Positions 36,250 to 46,109 of a DNA stretch of 64,000 bases are shown here, piece after piece. The position numbers and the translations under genes were made by a program. The stretch spans positions 682,001 to 746,000 of the forward strand of contig NZ_JOMI01000001.1 in the NCBI RefSeq assembly GCF_000711235.1, given 5' to 3'. Numbering within the stretch: the stretch's first letter is position 1; the number at the start of each line of letters is the position of its first letter. This DNA is from Prevotella sp. 10(H) (lineage in GTDB: Bacteria; Bacteroidota; Bacteroidia; Bacteroidales; Dysgonomonadaceae). The notes beneath the pieces are model-generated. The model made no database searches. It worked only from the letters and a program-made list of their open reading frames with translations, and was not told the origin of the DNA.

Positions 36250-38850
36250 TTATTGCATTTTACATTTTATAACAGTAAATGAATAAGCTGGTAGCTGCAT
36301 CCTTTCGAGTTCATCTGTATTGATCACAGATTCTATAGGAAGAGAATTTTTACTGTCCGGCTTATCTGTAAGAGTAGTTCTCACAGCTTGTATCCCTGAT
36401 ATCTTCAGCGCATTTACATCTAAAGATGTATTTACCTCAACAGGGAGCATATTTACTAATTTTATAATTATATCTTTTGTTTTACTATCGCGCACGACCG
36501 AACAAGCAATCCGTTTACGAACCTTATCGTTGTGGGTTTGTACATCGACAATCGAAGATATATAATCATCCCCTGCATTTTCACCAAATAGCTTTTGTAC
36601 ATAATAGCCTACAGTTGGTTTCACCTCGGTATTATTAAAATAAATCAGGTCCGGATTCCATTGCGTATGATTTTCCTTTGCCAATAAAGGAGCATATGAT
36701 GTCATGTCTACGACATCACCATTTCTTTCACACGAAATCAGATGAATGGCCTCGGCCAATGCTGTTTCCATATTATTAGGTCGTCCCGGCAAATGTGCTG
36801 CATATTCTCCAAGATATACTTTCGATTTATTTCGGTCGTATTTATCATAGAAATCCTGATTGTAGATAAACCATGCAGGAGGTTGGTAATAATGCTCGTC
36901 CAACATAGGAACCGCCAACTCATTTGCAAAAGCCCATCCCCGGTCGTAATCCGATCCTTCTGAAAATGGTCCGGCTGTTCCTATAACTGTTATTTCAGGG
37001 TGCTTTTCTTTTATAGCTTTGAAAATCATCTCGAAACGTTCTTCAAACACATCTGAAATAAGATCTTCATTACCCACACCAATATATCTTAAATCAAACG
37101 GCTTGATATGTCCGGCATCGGCACGCATTTTAGCCCATTTGCTTGTTCTAGGATCGCCATTTGCCCATTCTATCAGATCGAGAATATCCTGAATATAAGC
37201 ATTCATTTCTGATAAAGGAATTCCACCTTGCTGTCCGCCGATAGCACAACCATGGTGTGCTGAATTCTGACATGGTACGCCTGCTGCCACTATTGGTACA
37301 GGTTCTGCGCCTATATCTTCACAAAACTGAAAATATTCCAGATAACCCAGTCCAGCGGTTTGGTGATAACCCCATAAGTTTCGTTGAGGTTTACGGGATT
37401 CTAAAGGACCTATAGTATTTTTCCAATGGTAGATATTATCTATGCCATCGCCATGAGCCACACAGCCACCCGGGAAACGCACAAATCGCGGTTTCATATC
37501 AGCCAGCACCTGTGCTAAATCAGCCCGAAGACCGTTTTTGCGTCCCTTGAATGTTTTTTGCGGAAAAAGGGACACCATATCCAAAGCAAATTTTCCTTCA
37601 TTTTGAGGCAGAATCTCCAGACGGGCACTTGTCGCATCTGCACGGGCAGTAATAATAGAGTTGTATTTCTTCCATTTTTGCGAAATAGATTTAATTGTTG
37701 TTTCGCCATATATTTCACCATTATCGCCTGTTAATCGTATTTTTAGGTTTGTAGATTTACCGTTTAATACCCGGACAAAAACAGAAAAGTCATATTTCTC
37801 ATTAGCTTTTAGTGCAATTCCGTCAAATCCTCTATTCATCAATCCTCCACCGACTTTGTTAACAGTAAGTATTGCGTAATGCCGATTATTTTCATGTATA
37901 GGGTTTTGTGTATCTATAGTAAATTCGGCATCCTTACCCTTGAGTTCCCAAGCTTTATAACTGTTCCACTCCTGATCGCCTTCCCTATCCGACGGTTGAT
38001 ATTCAAAACCTCTGTTCTGTATTAGTTCGGCATAAATACCACCATCGGCGGAATAATTAATATCCTCAAAGAAAATACCCAATAATTTATCACTTATTTT
38101 CTTAGTATTTTCCCCATTAACTATAATAGCGGCTTCTAGAGGTTGCAAACCCGGAAAACGACTATGATCGTCTTTAGTTGTTTCTGCAAACAATTCATTA
38201 CGGTAATTGGTAAGACTCACTTTTGCAAGCAGATTCTCTATCATTAGCCAAGGTACTTTATGTATCGTTCCGATTTGAGATTTATTTAAGAGCGATATGG
38301 TCTGACGTTGTTCGTTTCGTTCGGATTTTGTTATCTGTCGCGTTTCACTATATGTTTTGAAATCTTTAGTATCTACTGCGTAAAAAGCCGTACCATTGTC
38401 ATTAATACTAGCCCACGATACGGTATAAATATCATTTTGAAAGGATAATTCTGTTTGTAGACAATTCTTGCCTGCAGCCACAAGAGGATATGATTGTGGT
38501 TTCCAGTTTATCAGGTCTTCAGATGTAGTATATGCAAAAGCTCCATCCTGATTATTCAAACTCCATATAGCATGCCATTCGCCGTTTTTACCTTGTAGCA
38601 ATACCGGATCAAACATTCTTTTCTGAGAACCCCAACGACCATAATCACTATTAACGAAAGCAAATTCAGGTCCTATCGAATGCCATTCTTTCCGATCGGA
38701 ACTCCATGCAAAACATAACCCTCCCCTTCCCTCTTTTCTATCCTTATTGTATGCAAAAATGTATGCAGAATCAGGTTTATTTGCATATAAGCCTGTAGAA
38801 GAAAATATGCTCAAAACAATAATTATAAAGAAAAATGAATATTTTTTCAT
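36250..38850 (-). CDS. GH43-like / GH51 fusion alpha-L-arabinofuranosidase
   Basis: An 866-residue secreted protein with two parts. After a signal peptide comes a propeller domain (about 25-225) of the GH43-like type (AYIFAYNKDRKEGRGG, MFDPVLLQ, DGAFAYTTSEDLINWKP). It seems short and may be a binding rather than catalytic domain. The rest is GH51: a carbohydrate-binding-type sandwich (about 295-430) inside a TIM-barrel enzyme starting IFFEDINYSADGGIYAELI, with the acid/base Glu in GVGNEDLI and the nucleophile Glu in YLGEYAAH. The GH51 part would release alpha-L-arabinofuranose from arabinan or arabinoxylan. The fusion of the two is unusual. It is followed by the double GH43 gene after 8 bases. 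Confidence 0.88.
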   Translation of the reverse strand: MKKYSFFFIIIVLSIFSSTGLYANKPDSAYIFAYNKDRKEGRGGLCFAWSSDRKEWHSIGPEFAFVNSDYGRWGSQKRMFDPVLLQGKNGEWHAIWSLNNQDGAFAYTTSEDLINWKPQSYPLVAAGKNCLQTELSFQNDIYTVSWASINDNGTAFYAVDTKDFKTYSETRQITKSERNEQRQTISLLNKSQIGTIHKVPWLMIENLLAKVSLTNYRNELFAETTKDDHSRFPGLQPLEAAIIVNGENTKKISDKLLGIFFEDINYSADGGIYAELIQNRGFEYQPSDREGDQEWNSYKAWELKGKDAEFTIDTQNPIHENNRHYAILTVNKVGGGLMNRGFDGIALKANEKYDFSVFVRVLNGKSTNLKIRLTGDNGEIYGETTIKSISQKWKKYNSIITARADATSARLEILPQNEGKFALDMVSLFPQKTFKGRKNGLRADLAQVLADMKPRFVRFPGGCVAHGDGIDNIYHWKNTIGPLESRKPQRNLWGYHQTAGLGYLEYFQFCEDIGAEPVPIVAAGVPCQNSAHHGCAIGGQQGGIPLSEMNAYIQDILDLIEWANGDPRTSKWAKMRADAGHIKPFDLRYIGVGNEDLISDVFEERFEMIFKAIKEKHPEITVIGTAGPFSEGSDYDRGWAFANELAVPMLDEHYYQPPAWFIYNQDFYDKYDRNKSKVYLGEYAAHLPGRPNNMETALAEAIHLISCERNGDVVDMTSYAPLLAKENHTQWNPDLIYFNNTEVKPTVGYYVQKLFGENAGDDYISSIVDVQTHNDKVRKRIACSVVRDSKTKDIIIKLVNMLPVEVNTSLDVNALKISGIQAVRTTLTDKPDSKNSLPIESVINTDELERMQLPAYSFTVIKCKMQ

Positions 38851-38883
38851 TGTTATATAATATAATTAATAAAGATTTCCATT

Positions 38884-39942
38884 TTAATGAAACTTCATAT
38901 CCAAACCCCAATATAAAGCAAGCTTTTCAGCTTCGTGTTTAGTCAAATGTATCACAGCTCCGTGTTTCGGGGAAGAAAAATTAGTGGTTTTCATAGCACC
39001 CTCATTGAATCGCCCTAAGTTTGTAAAATTCACAAAATCAGAAGTTTCGCTAAATCCAAAATTATGAGGGTCTATACCATAGCAATCGTACATTAATATC
39101 CACTTGTCTTCTCCTATCCTTTTCCATACATTAGGGGCTTCACAGGCTTTCTCTTCAGGATCGTACCAACGGGCATCGTATACATACTCTCTATTGATAT
39201 GATCTGATATTGCTTGTTTTATTCCGGCTCCATCATCGTGAGCCACATAAAACATATGATATTTGCCGTTTACAGACGTAATATCGGCATCGATAATATT
39301 ATTATCCTTCGGATATTCCAACAGAGGCTTCGGCTCACTCACCAATTGGTTATAATCATTATTTATATAGGCATAATATAACTTATTCTTTTCATTACCG
39401 AAACGGGTAGTAAAGTATAGCATCAGGTTTTGCTCTTCCGGGTCATAAGTTGTTTCCGGAGCCCACGCACATCCGATATTTTCAAAACCGGGAATAGTAT
39501 CGATACGCAGATTTGCACGTTTCCAGTTGATGAGATCATCAGACTTAAGCAACACAAAACCACGATTATTCCCCCACGAATAAAGTTCACCCGGGCGTTC
39601 CCATTCAGTATCCCGATATCCTTCCCGTTGGGCGAAAATATGCAAGTCGGTCATTGCCAGATAAAATGCGCCATCTGGGCCACGATAGATATGCGGATCG
39701 CGTATACCCTTTTGTGTAGCTATTGTATCACCACGCATAATTGGCTCTCCCCCGTTTACATCGGTAAAAGTGTATCCATCCGGGCTCACTGCCATATAAA
39801 GGCTATGAGTAGGGTCTTTAAAATAAACCATCAGATAGGCTGACATATCTTTCTCGGTAGGAATATGCTTCTTCCGGCTATCTTCTCCACATGAGAATAA
39901 CATAAGCAGCGCAAGCAGTAGAAAAGCTATTTTATTTTTCAT
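38884..39942 (-). CDS. GH43-like secreted lipoprotein
   Basis: A 352-residue lipoprotein (lipobox LLMLFS-C, then GEDSRKK) consisting of one five-bladed propeller. Key blocks are YLMVYFKDPTHSLYMAVS, GIRDPHIYRGPDG (pKa-setting Asp) and CEAPNVWKR (candidate acid Glu). The usual N-terminal base Asp is not certain: FKD is the closest. It is clearly related to the first domain of the 34313-36241 protein and to the N-terminal part of the GH51 fusion, so the locus holds three copies of this domain type. It would act at the cell surface on arabinose side chains. It starts 4 bases after the GH97 stop, so it is in the same operon. Confidence 0.8.
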   Translation of the reverse strand: MKNKIAFLLLALLMLFSCGEDSRKKHIPTEKDMSAYLMVYFKDPTHSLYMAVSPDGYTFTDVNGGEPIMRGDTIATQKGIRDPHIYRGPDGAFYLAMTDLHIFAQREGYRDTEWERPGELYSWGNNRGFVLLKSDDLINWKRANLRIDTIPGFENIGCAWAPETTYDPEEQNLMLYFTTRFGNEKNKLYYAYINNDYNQLVSEPKPLLEYPKDNNIIDADITSVNGKYHMFYVAHDDGAGIKQAISDHINREYVYDARWYDPEEKACEAPNVWKRIGEDKWILMYDCYGIDPHNFGFSETSDFVNFTNLGRFNEGAMKTTNFSSPKHGAVIHLTKHEAEKLALYWGLDMKFH

Positions 39943-39945
39943 CTA

Positions 39946-41892
39946 TTAATTAGTTATAATAATTCCCCCATCAGGTTGAATATTCAATGTCATTTTCCCA
40001 TTTTTATTGAGTTCTATTTTTTCCATTTTAGGACTTCTGTCTGATTTATCCGAATAGAAAGAAAGTTTAGAACCGGATAGCATAGGCAAATTTACTTCAA
40101 CTTTTTTCACTGTCTTTTCAGCGTTTACCCCTACCACATACCACTTATCGGCATGGCGGCGAGCTAAAACAACATATTTACCCGGATAACCGTCTATAAA
40201 GACTGTCTCATCCCATGTGGTAGGTACATTTTTCATGAAATCAATTACAAATGCGGGATATTCTGTCAGATTATTGGGTGTTATCCCGAAATTCTGGACA
40301 GGTGTCTGGAATAGAACGGCAGTCGCAAGTTGAAATGTTTCAGTGGTTTTACGTATTTTGCCACCCTTATTTTCTTTGTTATGTTCTTTATTCAATAATA
40401 CGGGACCGAAATCCATAGAGGCTACACTGTTGCGGATAAAAGGATGCAAACAAGCATTGTAAGCTTCAGTATCATTGGCATGTTGAGTGAAAATCAGGTT
40501 TTCGGAAGCCAAGACAGCTTCACTACCCACAAAGTTTGGATACATACGTTCCCAGCCCCGAGGTAAGGTGCAACCGTGGAATATGACTACAAGTCCGAAA
40601 TCATTTGCATCGGACAATATATCTTCATACAGCTTCATTGTCTCCTGCTTATCCCCACCGAAAAAGTCGACCTTAATTCCTTTAATACCGATACTCTTCA
40701 TCCAAGCCATTTCTTTTTTTCGGGCAATGGATGTGTTCATACAATTTTTAGGACCTTGCGGTGCATCACTCCAATATCCGTTTGAATTATACCATAAACA
40801 TAGCCCTACATTTTTCGAGCTTGCATATTTTGCAAGTTTTTCTATCTTATCGCGCCCTATATGTGTATCCCACCAATTATCTACTAATACAAATTCATAC
40901 CCTAAAGTAGCCGACAAATCGATAAACGTTTTTTGATCTTCGTAATTGATACTTCCATCCTGCCATTCGAGCCAACTCCATGTCGAACGGCCAAATTTAT
41001 ATTCGCGTGAAGGTTTATAAAGCGGTTCAACAGCATCGAAAGGGATTGTAGTCTCCACAATTGGTTTAAGATTATCTCCTACAGTAATTGTACGCCATGG
41101 AGTTTCTCCGGGTAATGATATTGAAGGCTTAGCACTGCCTATTCCGTTATTTTCCCCCTTTTCGGGAAATGCAATTGTATATAAACCGTCCTTTGTGCCT
41201 TCACTTAGTTTCGAACCACAGTAAAGGCTGCTTACTCCTGTTTCCGAGATTAATACCCATCCGTTGTCTCCTACATGGAATAGTCCCGGAAAAGTATATC
41301 CTACACCATATTTGGAAGGAGTACCTATCGGCTCATCGGGAATATATTCTTCTTCGTAACTGGGCTTTGTTTTCATCCATCCTATCATAGGAGTAGCCTG
41401 AGGAGTAAGAAATGTGGTGGTGAATATAGGGAATTTAAATCCGGATAATTCCTTCTCAATTATACATCTTGCAGTTTCTCCATTCTGAGCCAAGATATAT
41501 TTGAAGGCAATGTCATTATTACTCACTCGAAATATTATACTTATCCTTTCCTTATCGGATGTCTCGTAAGTACATACTAATTCATTCGCCTGATAGTTGA
41601 TATTGCTTCTTTTTATCCGGTTCTCACTATAGGTTTTATTAATAGTGGATTCCTTTTTATCAATTAGTATCAGATTTCTACTGAAATCGCTTACATTAGT
41701 GATCATACCAAGAGGAGAATCTTCCAATATCTGATTCCCCTTATATGAAACATTATAATTGATCGTTCCTGACGAATTTAGGTTGACTTTTACTTTCAGA
41801 TTCTTATCGGGACTAGCTACCTCAATATTTTCAGCATACGAGGATAAAGATAGCAGGAGAAAAAAGCTGATATAAAGAAAATACTTATTCAT
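39946..41892 (-). CDS. GH97 glycoside hydrolase (probably retaining subgroup)
   Basis: A 648-residue enzyme with signal peptide (MNKYFLYISFFLLLSLSSYA), an N-terminal beta-sandwich (ASPDKNLKVKVNLNSSG), a TIM barrel and a C-terminal beta domain. The frame is open to 41940, but those residues are polar and precede the signal peptide, so 41892 is chosen. In the barrel, GIKGIKVDFFGGDKQ places an Asp where retaining GH97 alpha-galactosidases have the nucleophile; the inverting SusB-type uses two glutamates instead. It may therefore act on alpha-galactose or beta-L-arabinopyranose ends of arabinogalactan. The specificity is inference. It lies between GH51 (59 bases upstream) and GH43 (4 bases downstream). 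Confidence 0.88.
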   Translation of the reverse strand: MNKYFLYISFFLLLSLSSYAENIEVASPDKNLKVKVNLNSSGTINYNVSYKGNQILEDSPLGMITNVSDFSRNLILIDKKESTINKTYSENRIKRSNINYQANELVCTYETSDKERISIIFRVSNNDIAFKYILAQNGETARCIIEKELSGFKFPIFTTTFLTPQATPMIGWMKTKPSYEEEYIPDEPIGTPSKYGVGYTFPGLFHVGDNGWVLISETGVSSLYCGSKLSEGTKDGLYTIAFPEKGENNGIGSAKPSISLPGETPWRTITVGDNLKPIVETTIPFDAVEPLYKPSREYKFGRSTWSWLEWQDGSINYEDQKTFIDLSATLGYEFVLVDNWWDTHIGRDKIEKLAKYASSKNVGLCLWYNSNGYWSDAPQGPKNCMNTSIARKKEMAWMKSIGIKGIKVDFFGGDKQETMKLYEDILSDANDFGLVVIFHGCTLPRGWERMYPNFVGSEAVLASENLIFTQHANDTEAYNACLHPFIRNSVASMDFGPVLLNKEHNKENKGGKIRKTTETFQLATAVLFQTPVQNFGITPNNLTEYPAFVIDFMKNVPTTWDETVFIDGYPGKYVVLARRHADKWYVVGVNAEKTVKKVEVNLPMLSGSKLSFYSDKSDRSPKMEKIELNKNGKMTLNIQPDGGIIITN

Positions 41893-41950
41893 TTTTCTGA
41901 TATTTGTAAGGTTATACGGACAATTGTCATGCGACATCAACTCTATAAGC

Positions 41951-43495
41951 TCATTTTATCTCCAAAACAACAATAGACTTAGCCGGCAATTTTATTTTTA
42001 GTTTTCCATTTGTTATTTTAGCATCATTGAAAGCCTGCGGATTTATTAAATCCGGATTTTCGAATGTATTATGATCCGTAATTTTTCCAGATGTAAGAAT
42101 ACGTCCATCTACTTTATTTATTTTTGTTTGAGGTATATTTAGTTGAATATTCCGACCATTTTCTAAATCGATATTCGCCAGTGCAATATAAACTATATCA
42201 TTTTTCTTTGCTGCAGAAATATTCACCATATCTATCTGACGACCTCTGATCTCTTTACGGTCTGTTACAATATCAATAGGTAAATAAACTGCATCCTGAA
42301 ATACCTTATACATCTCAAATATGTGATATGTCGGAGTCAAAGCCATTTTATCATCTTTAGTAAGTACCATCGATTGTAATACATTAGCTATTTGTGCAAT
42401 ATTTGCCATCTGAATTCTATTGGGATATTTATGGAAGACATTGAGTGTAAGAGCAGCAACAAAAGCGTCACGCATTGTATTTTGCTGATAGAGATGACCT
42501 TTTATTGTTCCGGGTTCTTCATTAAACCATGTTCCCCACTCATCGACCATGAGTCCGATTCTTTTATCCTGATCATATTTGTCCATGATAGACATATGCT
42601 TCTGAAGAACTTCCTCTATTTCCAATGCTTTACCCATAGTCCAATAATAATCATTATCCGAGAACTGTGTTGCAGACCCTTTCTTACCGTCTCCCCATTC
42701 TTTGACGGTATAGTAATGAACAGATAGTCCATTCATCTGTCCGCCAATATTTTTCATTAATACTTCGGTCCAGTTATAATCATAATCAGATGCTCCACTA
42801 GCTATCTTAAATAGCTGGTTATTATCATAATTACGGCAATAAGTAGCATAACGACGATACAAGTCGGAATAATACTCAGGGCGCATATTACCGCCGCAGC
42901 CCCAACTTTCATTCCCGACCCCGAAGTACTTGACTTTCCATGCTTTTTCTCTTCCGTTTTTACGACGAAGATTTGCCATAGGACTATCTCCATCCGAGGT
43001 CATATATTCCACCCATTTTGCCATTTCTTCTACTGATCCGCTACCTACATTTCCACTGATATAAGGTTCACAACCGAGGATTTCACAAAGATTCAAAAAT
43101 TCATGTGTACCGAAACTATTATCTTCAATTGTACCTCCCCAATTATTATTTACCATTTTGGGCCGATCCTCTTTAGGTCCTACCCCATCCATCCAATGAT
43201 ATTCATCGGCAAAACAGCCTCCCGGCCACCGAAGATTGGGAATGTCTAATCGTTTAAGAGCATTCAGCACATCTTTACGATAACCTTTTTCATTGGGAAT
43301 AGAGGAATTTTCTCCTACCCATAATCCACCATATATACATGTTCCCAAATGCTCGGCAAAATGCCCATAAATATGTTTACTGATCTTATTTCCAGAACGA
43401 TCTGTATATATCGTTACTTTACCCGTGTTCTCCTGAGCGTATAGCGATACATTCAGAATACTAAATATTACTATAATCAGAGAAGATTTTTTCAT
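41951..43495 (-). CDS. GH51 alpha-L-arabinofuranosidase
   Basis: A 514-residue enzyme of the compact AbfA type, here secreted (signal peptide [16 protein letters not shown]). Motifs are [17 protein letters not shown] at the start, [19 protein letters not shown], the acid/base Glu in [12 protein letters not shown], and the nucleophile Glu in [10 protein letters not shown]. It hydrolyses terminal alpha-1,2/1,3/1,5-linked L-arabinofuranose. It follows a hairpin terminator (43532-43562) after the DUF3823 gene, so it is the first gene of a downstream unit (43495 down to 34313) that is read either from its own promoter or by read-through. Confidence 0.94.
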   Translation of the reverse strand: MKKSSLIIVIFSILNVSLYAQENTGKVTIYTDRSGNKISKHIYGHFAEHLGTCIYGGLWVGENSSIPNEKGYRKDVLNALKRLDIPNLRWPGGCFADEYHWMDGVGPKEDRPKMVNNNWGGTIEDNSFGTHEFLNLCEILGCEPYISGNVGSGSVEEMAKWVEYMTSDGDSPMANLRRKNGREKAWKVKYFGVGNESWGCGGNMRPEYYSDLYRRYATYCRNYDNNQLFKIASGASDYDYNWTEVLMKNIGGQMNGLSVHYYTVKEWGDGKKGSATQFSDNDYYWTMGKALEIEEVLQKHMSIMDKYDQDKRIGLMVDEWGTWFNEEPGTIKGHLYQQNTMRDAFVAALTLNVFHKYPNRIQMANIAQIANVLQSMVLTKDDKMALTPTYHIFEMYKVFQDAVYLPIDIVTDRKEIRGRQIDMVNISAAKKNDIVYIALANIDLENGRNIQLNIPQTKINKVDGRILTSGKITDHNTFENPDLINPQAFNDAKITNGKLKIKLPAKSIVVLEIK

Positions 43496-43531
43496 AGTCT
43501 GTATCTTATAAGTGAAAATTAAAGTTATAAA

Positions 43532-43562
43532 GAGCCTGCTTAAATTTTATTTAAACAGGCTC
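43532..43562 (-). terminator. Hairpin between DUF3823 and GH51 genes
   Basis: GAGCCTG and CAGGCTC (43532-43538, 43556-43562) with inner TTAAAT/ATTTAA pairing form a long stem. On the minus strand a T-rich stretch follows. It ends or attenuates the susC-susD-DUF3823 transcript so that surface proteins are made in larger amounts than the enzymes downstream. Confidence 0.8.
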
Positions 43563-43568
43563 AATATA

Positions 43569-44246
43569 CTACTTCAGATTTATTTTCTGGCTTTGAGTAT
43601 AATAATATTCTGATGATACATTTGCCAAAACTCCAATTCGCATAAATACAAAATTTTCATTTTTCAAGCCCGCAGGAATTGCGGCAGAAACTGTTATTTC
43701 CTGACCAACAGTAACATTTCCGATCGGTACATTCACAATTCCTTCATTCCTGTTATGGTCTGTAAGTATTCCTTTGCCGAAATATATATTAACGGATGAA
43801 AGATCTGCTGTAGAAACTACTTTATCTACCGTGAATTTCACACTGATTGTCTCACCTACCTTCTGATAACTTTCATCTTTAGCAACGAAATATGGAGTTA
43901 CAGGAACATCAAATACTGTATTTCCCTTAACATCCACAATGATAGTATCATTCAGTTGAGGTAACCAAGGGCCATCTGCTTTTCGCACCAGTTTATACTG
44001 CCCGTTGAATAAAGATACTGAAAAAGTTCCATCCTGAGCAATATAGACAGGTATGCTCTTTTTCAGAGCAAAACCGTCCTGCCACAATTCCAATTGAGGG
44101 CCATCGGTACGGATACCAACTGATTTTCCGTTATAAACGACACTCCCTTTCAAAGTTGCATTCGGCTCGTCATAATTATCATATTCACATGCTGACAGCA
44201 AGAATATGCAAATCGGTATTATATATAATATATTTTTCATCATCAT
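43569..44246 (-). CDS. DUF3823-type surface lipoprotein of the arabinan locus
   Basis: A 225-residue lipoprotein (lipobox IFLLSA-C, then EYDNYDEP). The N-terminal half looks like a carboxypeptidase-regulatory-type sandwich (ATLKGSVVYNGKSVGIR, GPQLELWQDG, FNGQYKLVRKADGPWLPQLND), the mark of DUF3823 proteins that follow SusD in many Bacteroidota loci. The C-terminal half is another beta domain. It probably binds glycan on the surface in the way of SusE. Three ATG codons in a row (44246, 44243, 44240) make the exact start uncertain. It is 4 bases after the SusD stop. Confidence 0.87.
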   Translation of the reverse strand: MMMKNILYIIPICIFLLSACEYDNYDEPNATLKGSVVYNGKSVGIRTDGPQLELWQDGFALKKSIPVYIAQDGTFSVSLFNGQYKLVRKADGPWLPQLNDTIIVDVKGNTVFDVPVTPYFVAKDESYQKVGETISVKFTVDKVVSTADLSSVNIYFGKGILTDHNRNEGIVNVPIGNVTVGQEITVSAAIPAGLKNENFVFMRIGVLANVSSEYYYTQSQKINLK

Positions 44247-44250
44247 AAAA

Positions 44251-46089
44251 TTAATGGAATGGATTTTTAACTAATTTAGGATTATTATTAAGCACATCAT
44301 CTGCAATAGATGAATAATAATTCGCCATTCGGAAGAATCTTGGTCTCTTAAAACGTGTAGGATGTGTTTTTTCGTATAGGAATTTGCCATCATCCGCATT
44401 ACCCGGCCTTACAATCCGATACGGATACAGGCCATAAACTACTGCGTCGGTATTTGTTTCCGTTCCATCCCATACAATATGAGCAATTCTCCAACGCTTC
44501 AGGTCAAAATAGCGATGATCCTCAAATGCTAATTCGACACGACGTTCATTGCGAATTTTATCTATAGTTAAAGTTGATGCCGAAAGACTATTTGCCGGAA
44601 AGCCTCCATGTATTTCACGAATTGTGTTTATATATCCCAATGCACTGGCATCGTTCAATTCGAAAGCAGCTTCTGCCGCATTCAGATAGATTTCTCCCAA
44701 CCGGAACCAAGGCCACCAGTTTTCTGCAGATGTTCCCCGCGAACTTGCCGCTGCTGCATCGCTAACGAACTTGCGCATATAGAATCCAGTATTGCTCACA
44801 TCCTGTGCATTGTCTTTTGGTCCGTCAAATCCTGTCCATAGACCTCCATCGCTATACTGATCTCCCAGATTTGCCCCTGTAGTCAATACATATTGAGTTC
44901 CATTCCATTCGGCAACTCCTGCCTGTATATTCACGGGAGTACCTCTGAATGTTGTTCCGGCATATACAACCGTTCCATACAAACGGGCATCTTTATTGGC
45001 GAAAATATCGGATATATTTGGATAGGTAATATAATCTCCATTAGCATCCTTATACTTCAAAGTGCCTTTGCTACCATCCAGATAGTCGAAAGATTCGACC
45101 AGACTTAATGAAGGACTTAATGAAGAAGAAGATTCGTTATCATCGGTAAGGCTTTTTACAATATTGTCGTAGGCAAAACGATGCGTTTTAATTCCTGTTT
45201 TAAAATCTTTAGCAAAAATTACTTCGTCTGTTTTCTTGTTTAACATTTCATAAAAATTCTCTCCCTTATCTGCATTCTTATTATAAAGTTCGTATTTGTT
45301 GCTTGTTATGATTTCTTTTGAAGCATTCAAGGATTTTGTATAATAATCATTCGCTTTTGCCGCAGGAATACCAACTTCTTCACCCGGCAATGTAATAGGA
45401 GAAGACATCAGGTTATTATATTTGGCTATCGAAGCGGCATATAGCATAGCACGGCTTTCAAGTGCAAGGGCTATATAGTAATTAGCACGGGTCTGACTCT
45501 CATTATTGTCTTTCAGATCGTTCTTTATCGCTTCCAGTTCTTCATAGATAAAGTCATATACTTCATGCTCTTTAGAACGTGGCGTCTGTAATGGTGTAGG
45601 ATCTCCTCCACCTGAGTATATCAATTGTTTTGTAACAATCGGTACCCCACCCATACGTTTTACCATTTCGAAATAGACAAAAGCACGCATGAACCTGAGT
45701 TCCCCCCTGAAAAGATTTTTCTGTTCATCCGATAAACTCACGCTGTATTGATCTATATTTTCCAGTGCCAGATTTATATCACGGATAAGACTATAATCCC
45801 AGAACCGGCCATAATCATTGGCGTAGTTAAAGTCATTCCTTCCATTCTGATCCCAGTGTCCCGACCACATAGCATCATCTATCTCGCTCATTCCTCCCGT
45901 ATTGAAAACTCCGTGTAAAGAAGGGAGCCTGTCATAATAATTGGCCAATAGAGATGTTATAAGTTTAGGGTCATTCCACGTTTGTTCATCTGTAATGATT
46001 TCTTTCGGATCCTCTTCTAACCACTTATTATCATTACAACCTATAAGACTACAGGTGATGAGTATTAAAAGAAATATTTTATTTTTCAT
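44251..46089 (-). CDS. SusD/RagB-family lipoprotein of the arabinan locus
   Basis: A 612-residue lipoprotein (lipobox SLIG-C, then NDNKWLEEDPKE), with helical TPR-type repeats (LFRGELRFMRAFVYFEMVKRMGG) and the family block RNERRVELAFEDHRYFDLKRW near the C-terminus. It lies on the surface above SusC and binds the polysaccharide. It is longer than the SusD of the first locus (512), with extra loops. It is 20 bases downstream of susC and 4 before the DUF3823 gene. Confidence 0.95.
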   Translation of the reverse strand: MKNKIFLLILITCSLIGCNDNKWLEEDPKEIITDEQTWNDPKLITSLLANYYDRLPSLHGVFNTGGMSEIDDAMWSGHWDQNGRNDFNYANDYGRFWDYSLIRDINLALENIDQYSVSLSDEQKNLFRGELRFMRAFVYFEMVKRMGGVPIVTKQLIYSGGGDPTPLQTPRSKEHEVYDFIYEELEAIKNDLKDNNESQTRANYYIALALESRAMLYAASIAKYNNLMSSPITLPGEEVGIPAAKANDYYTKSLNASKEIITSNKYELYNKNADKGENFYEMLNKKTDEVIFAKDFKTGIKTHRFAYDNIVKSLTDDNESSSSLSPSLSLVESFDYLDGSKGTLKYKDANGDYITYPNISDIFANKDARLYGTVVYAGTTFRGTPVNIQAGVAEWNGTQYVLTTGANLGDQYSDGGLWTGFDGPKDNAQDVSNTGFYMRKFVSDAAAASSRGTSAENWWPWFRLGEIYLNAAEAAFELNDASALGYINTIREIHGGFPANSLSASTLTIDKIRNERRVELAFEDHRYFDLKRWRIAHIVWDGTETNTDAVVYGLYPYRIVRPGNADDGKFLYEKTHPTRFKRPRFFRMANYYSSIADDVLNNNPKLVKNPFH

Positions 46090-46109
46090 ATTTTCAGATA
46101 TATAGTTTA

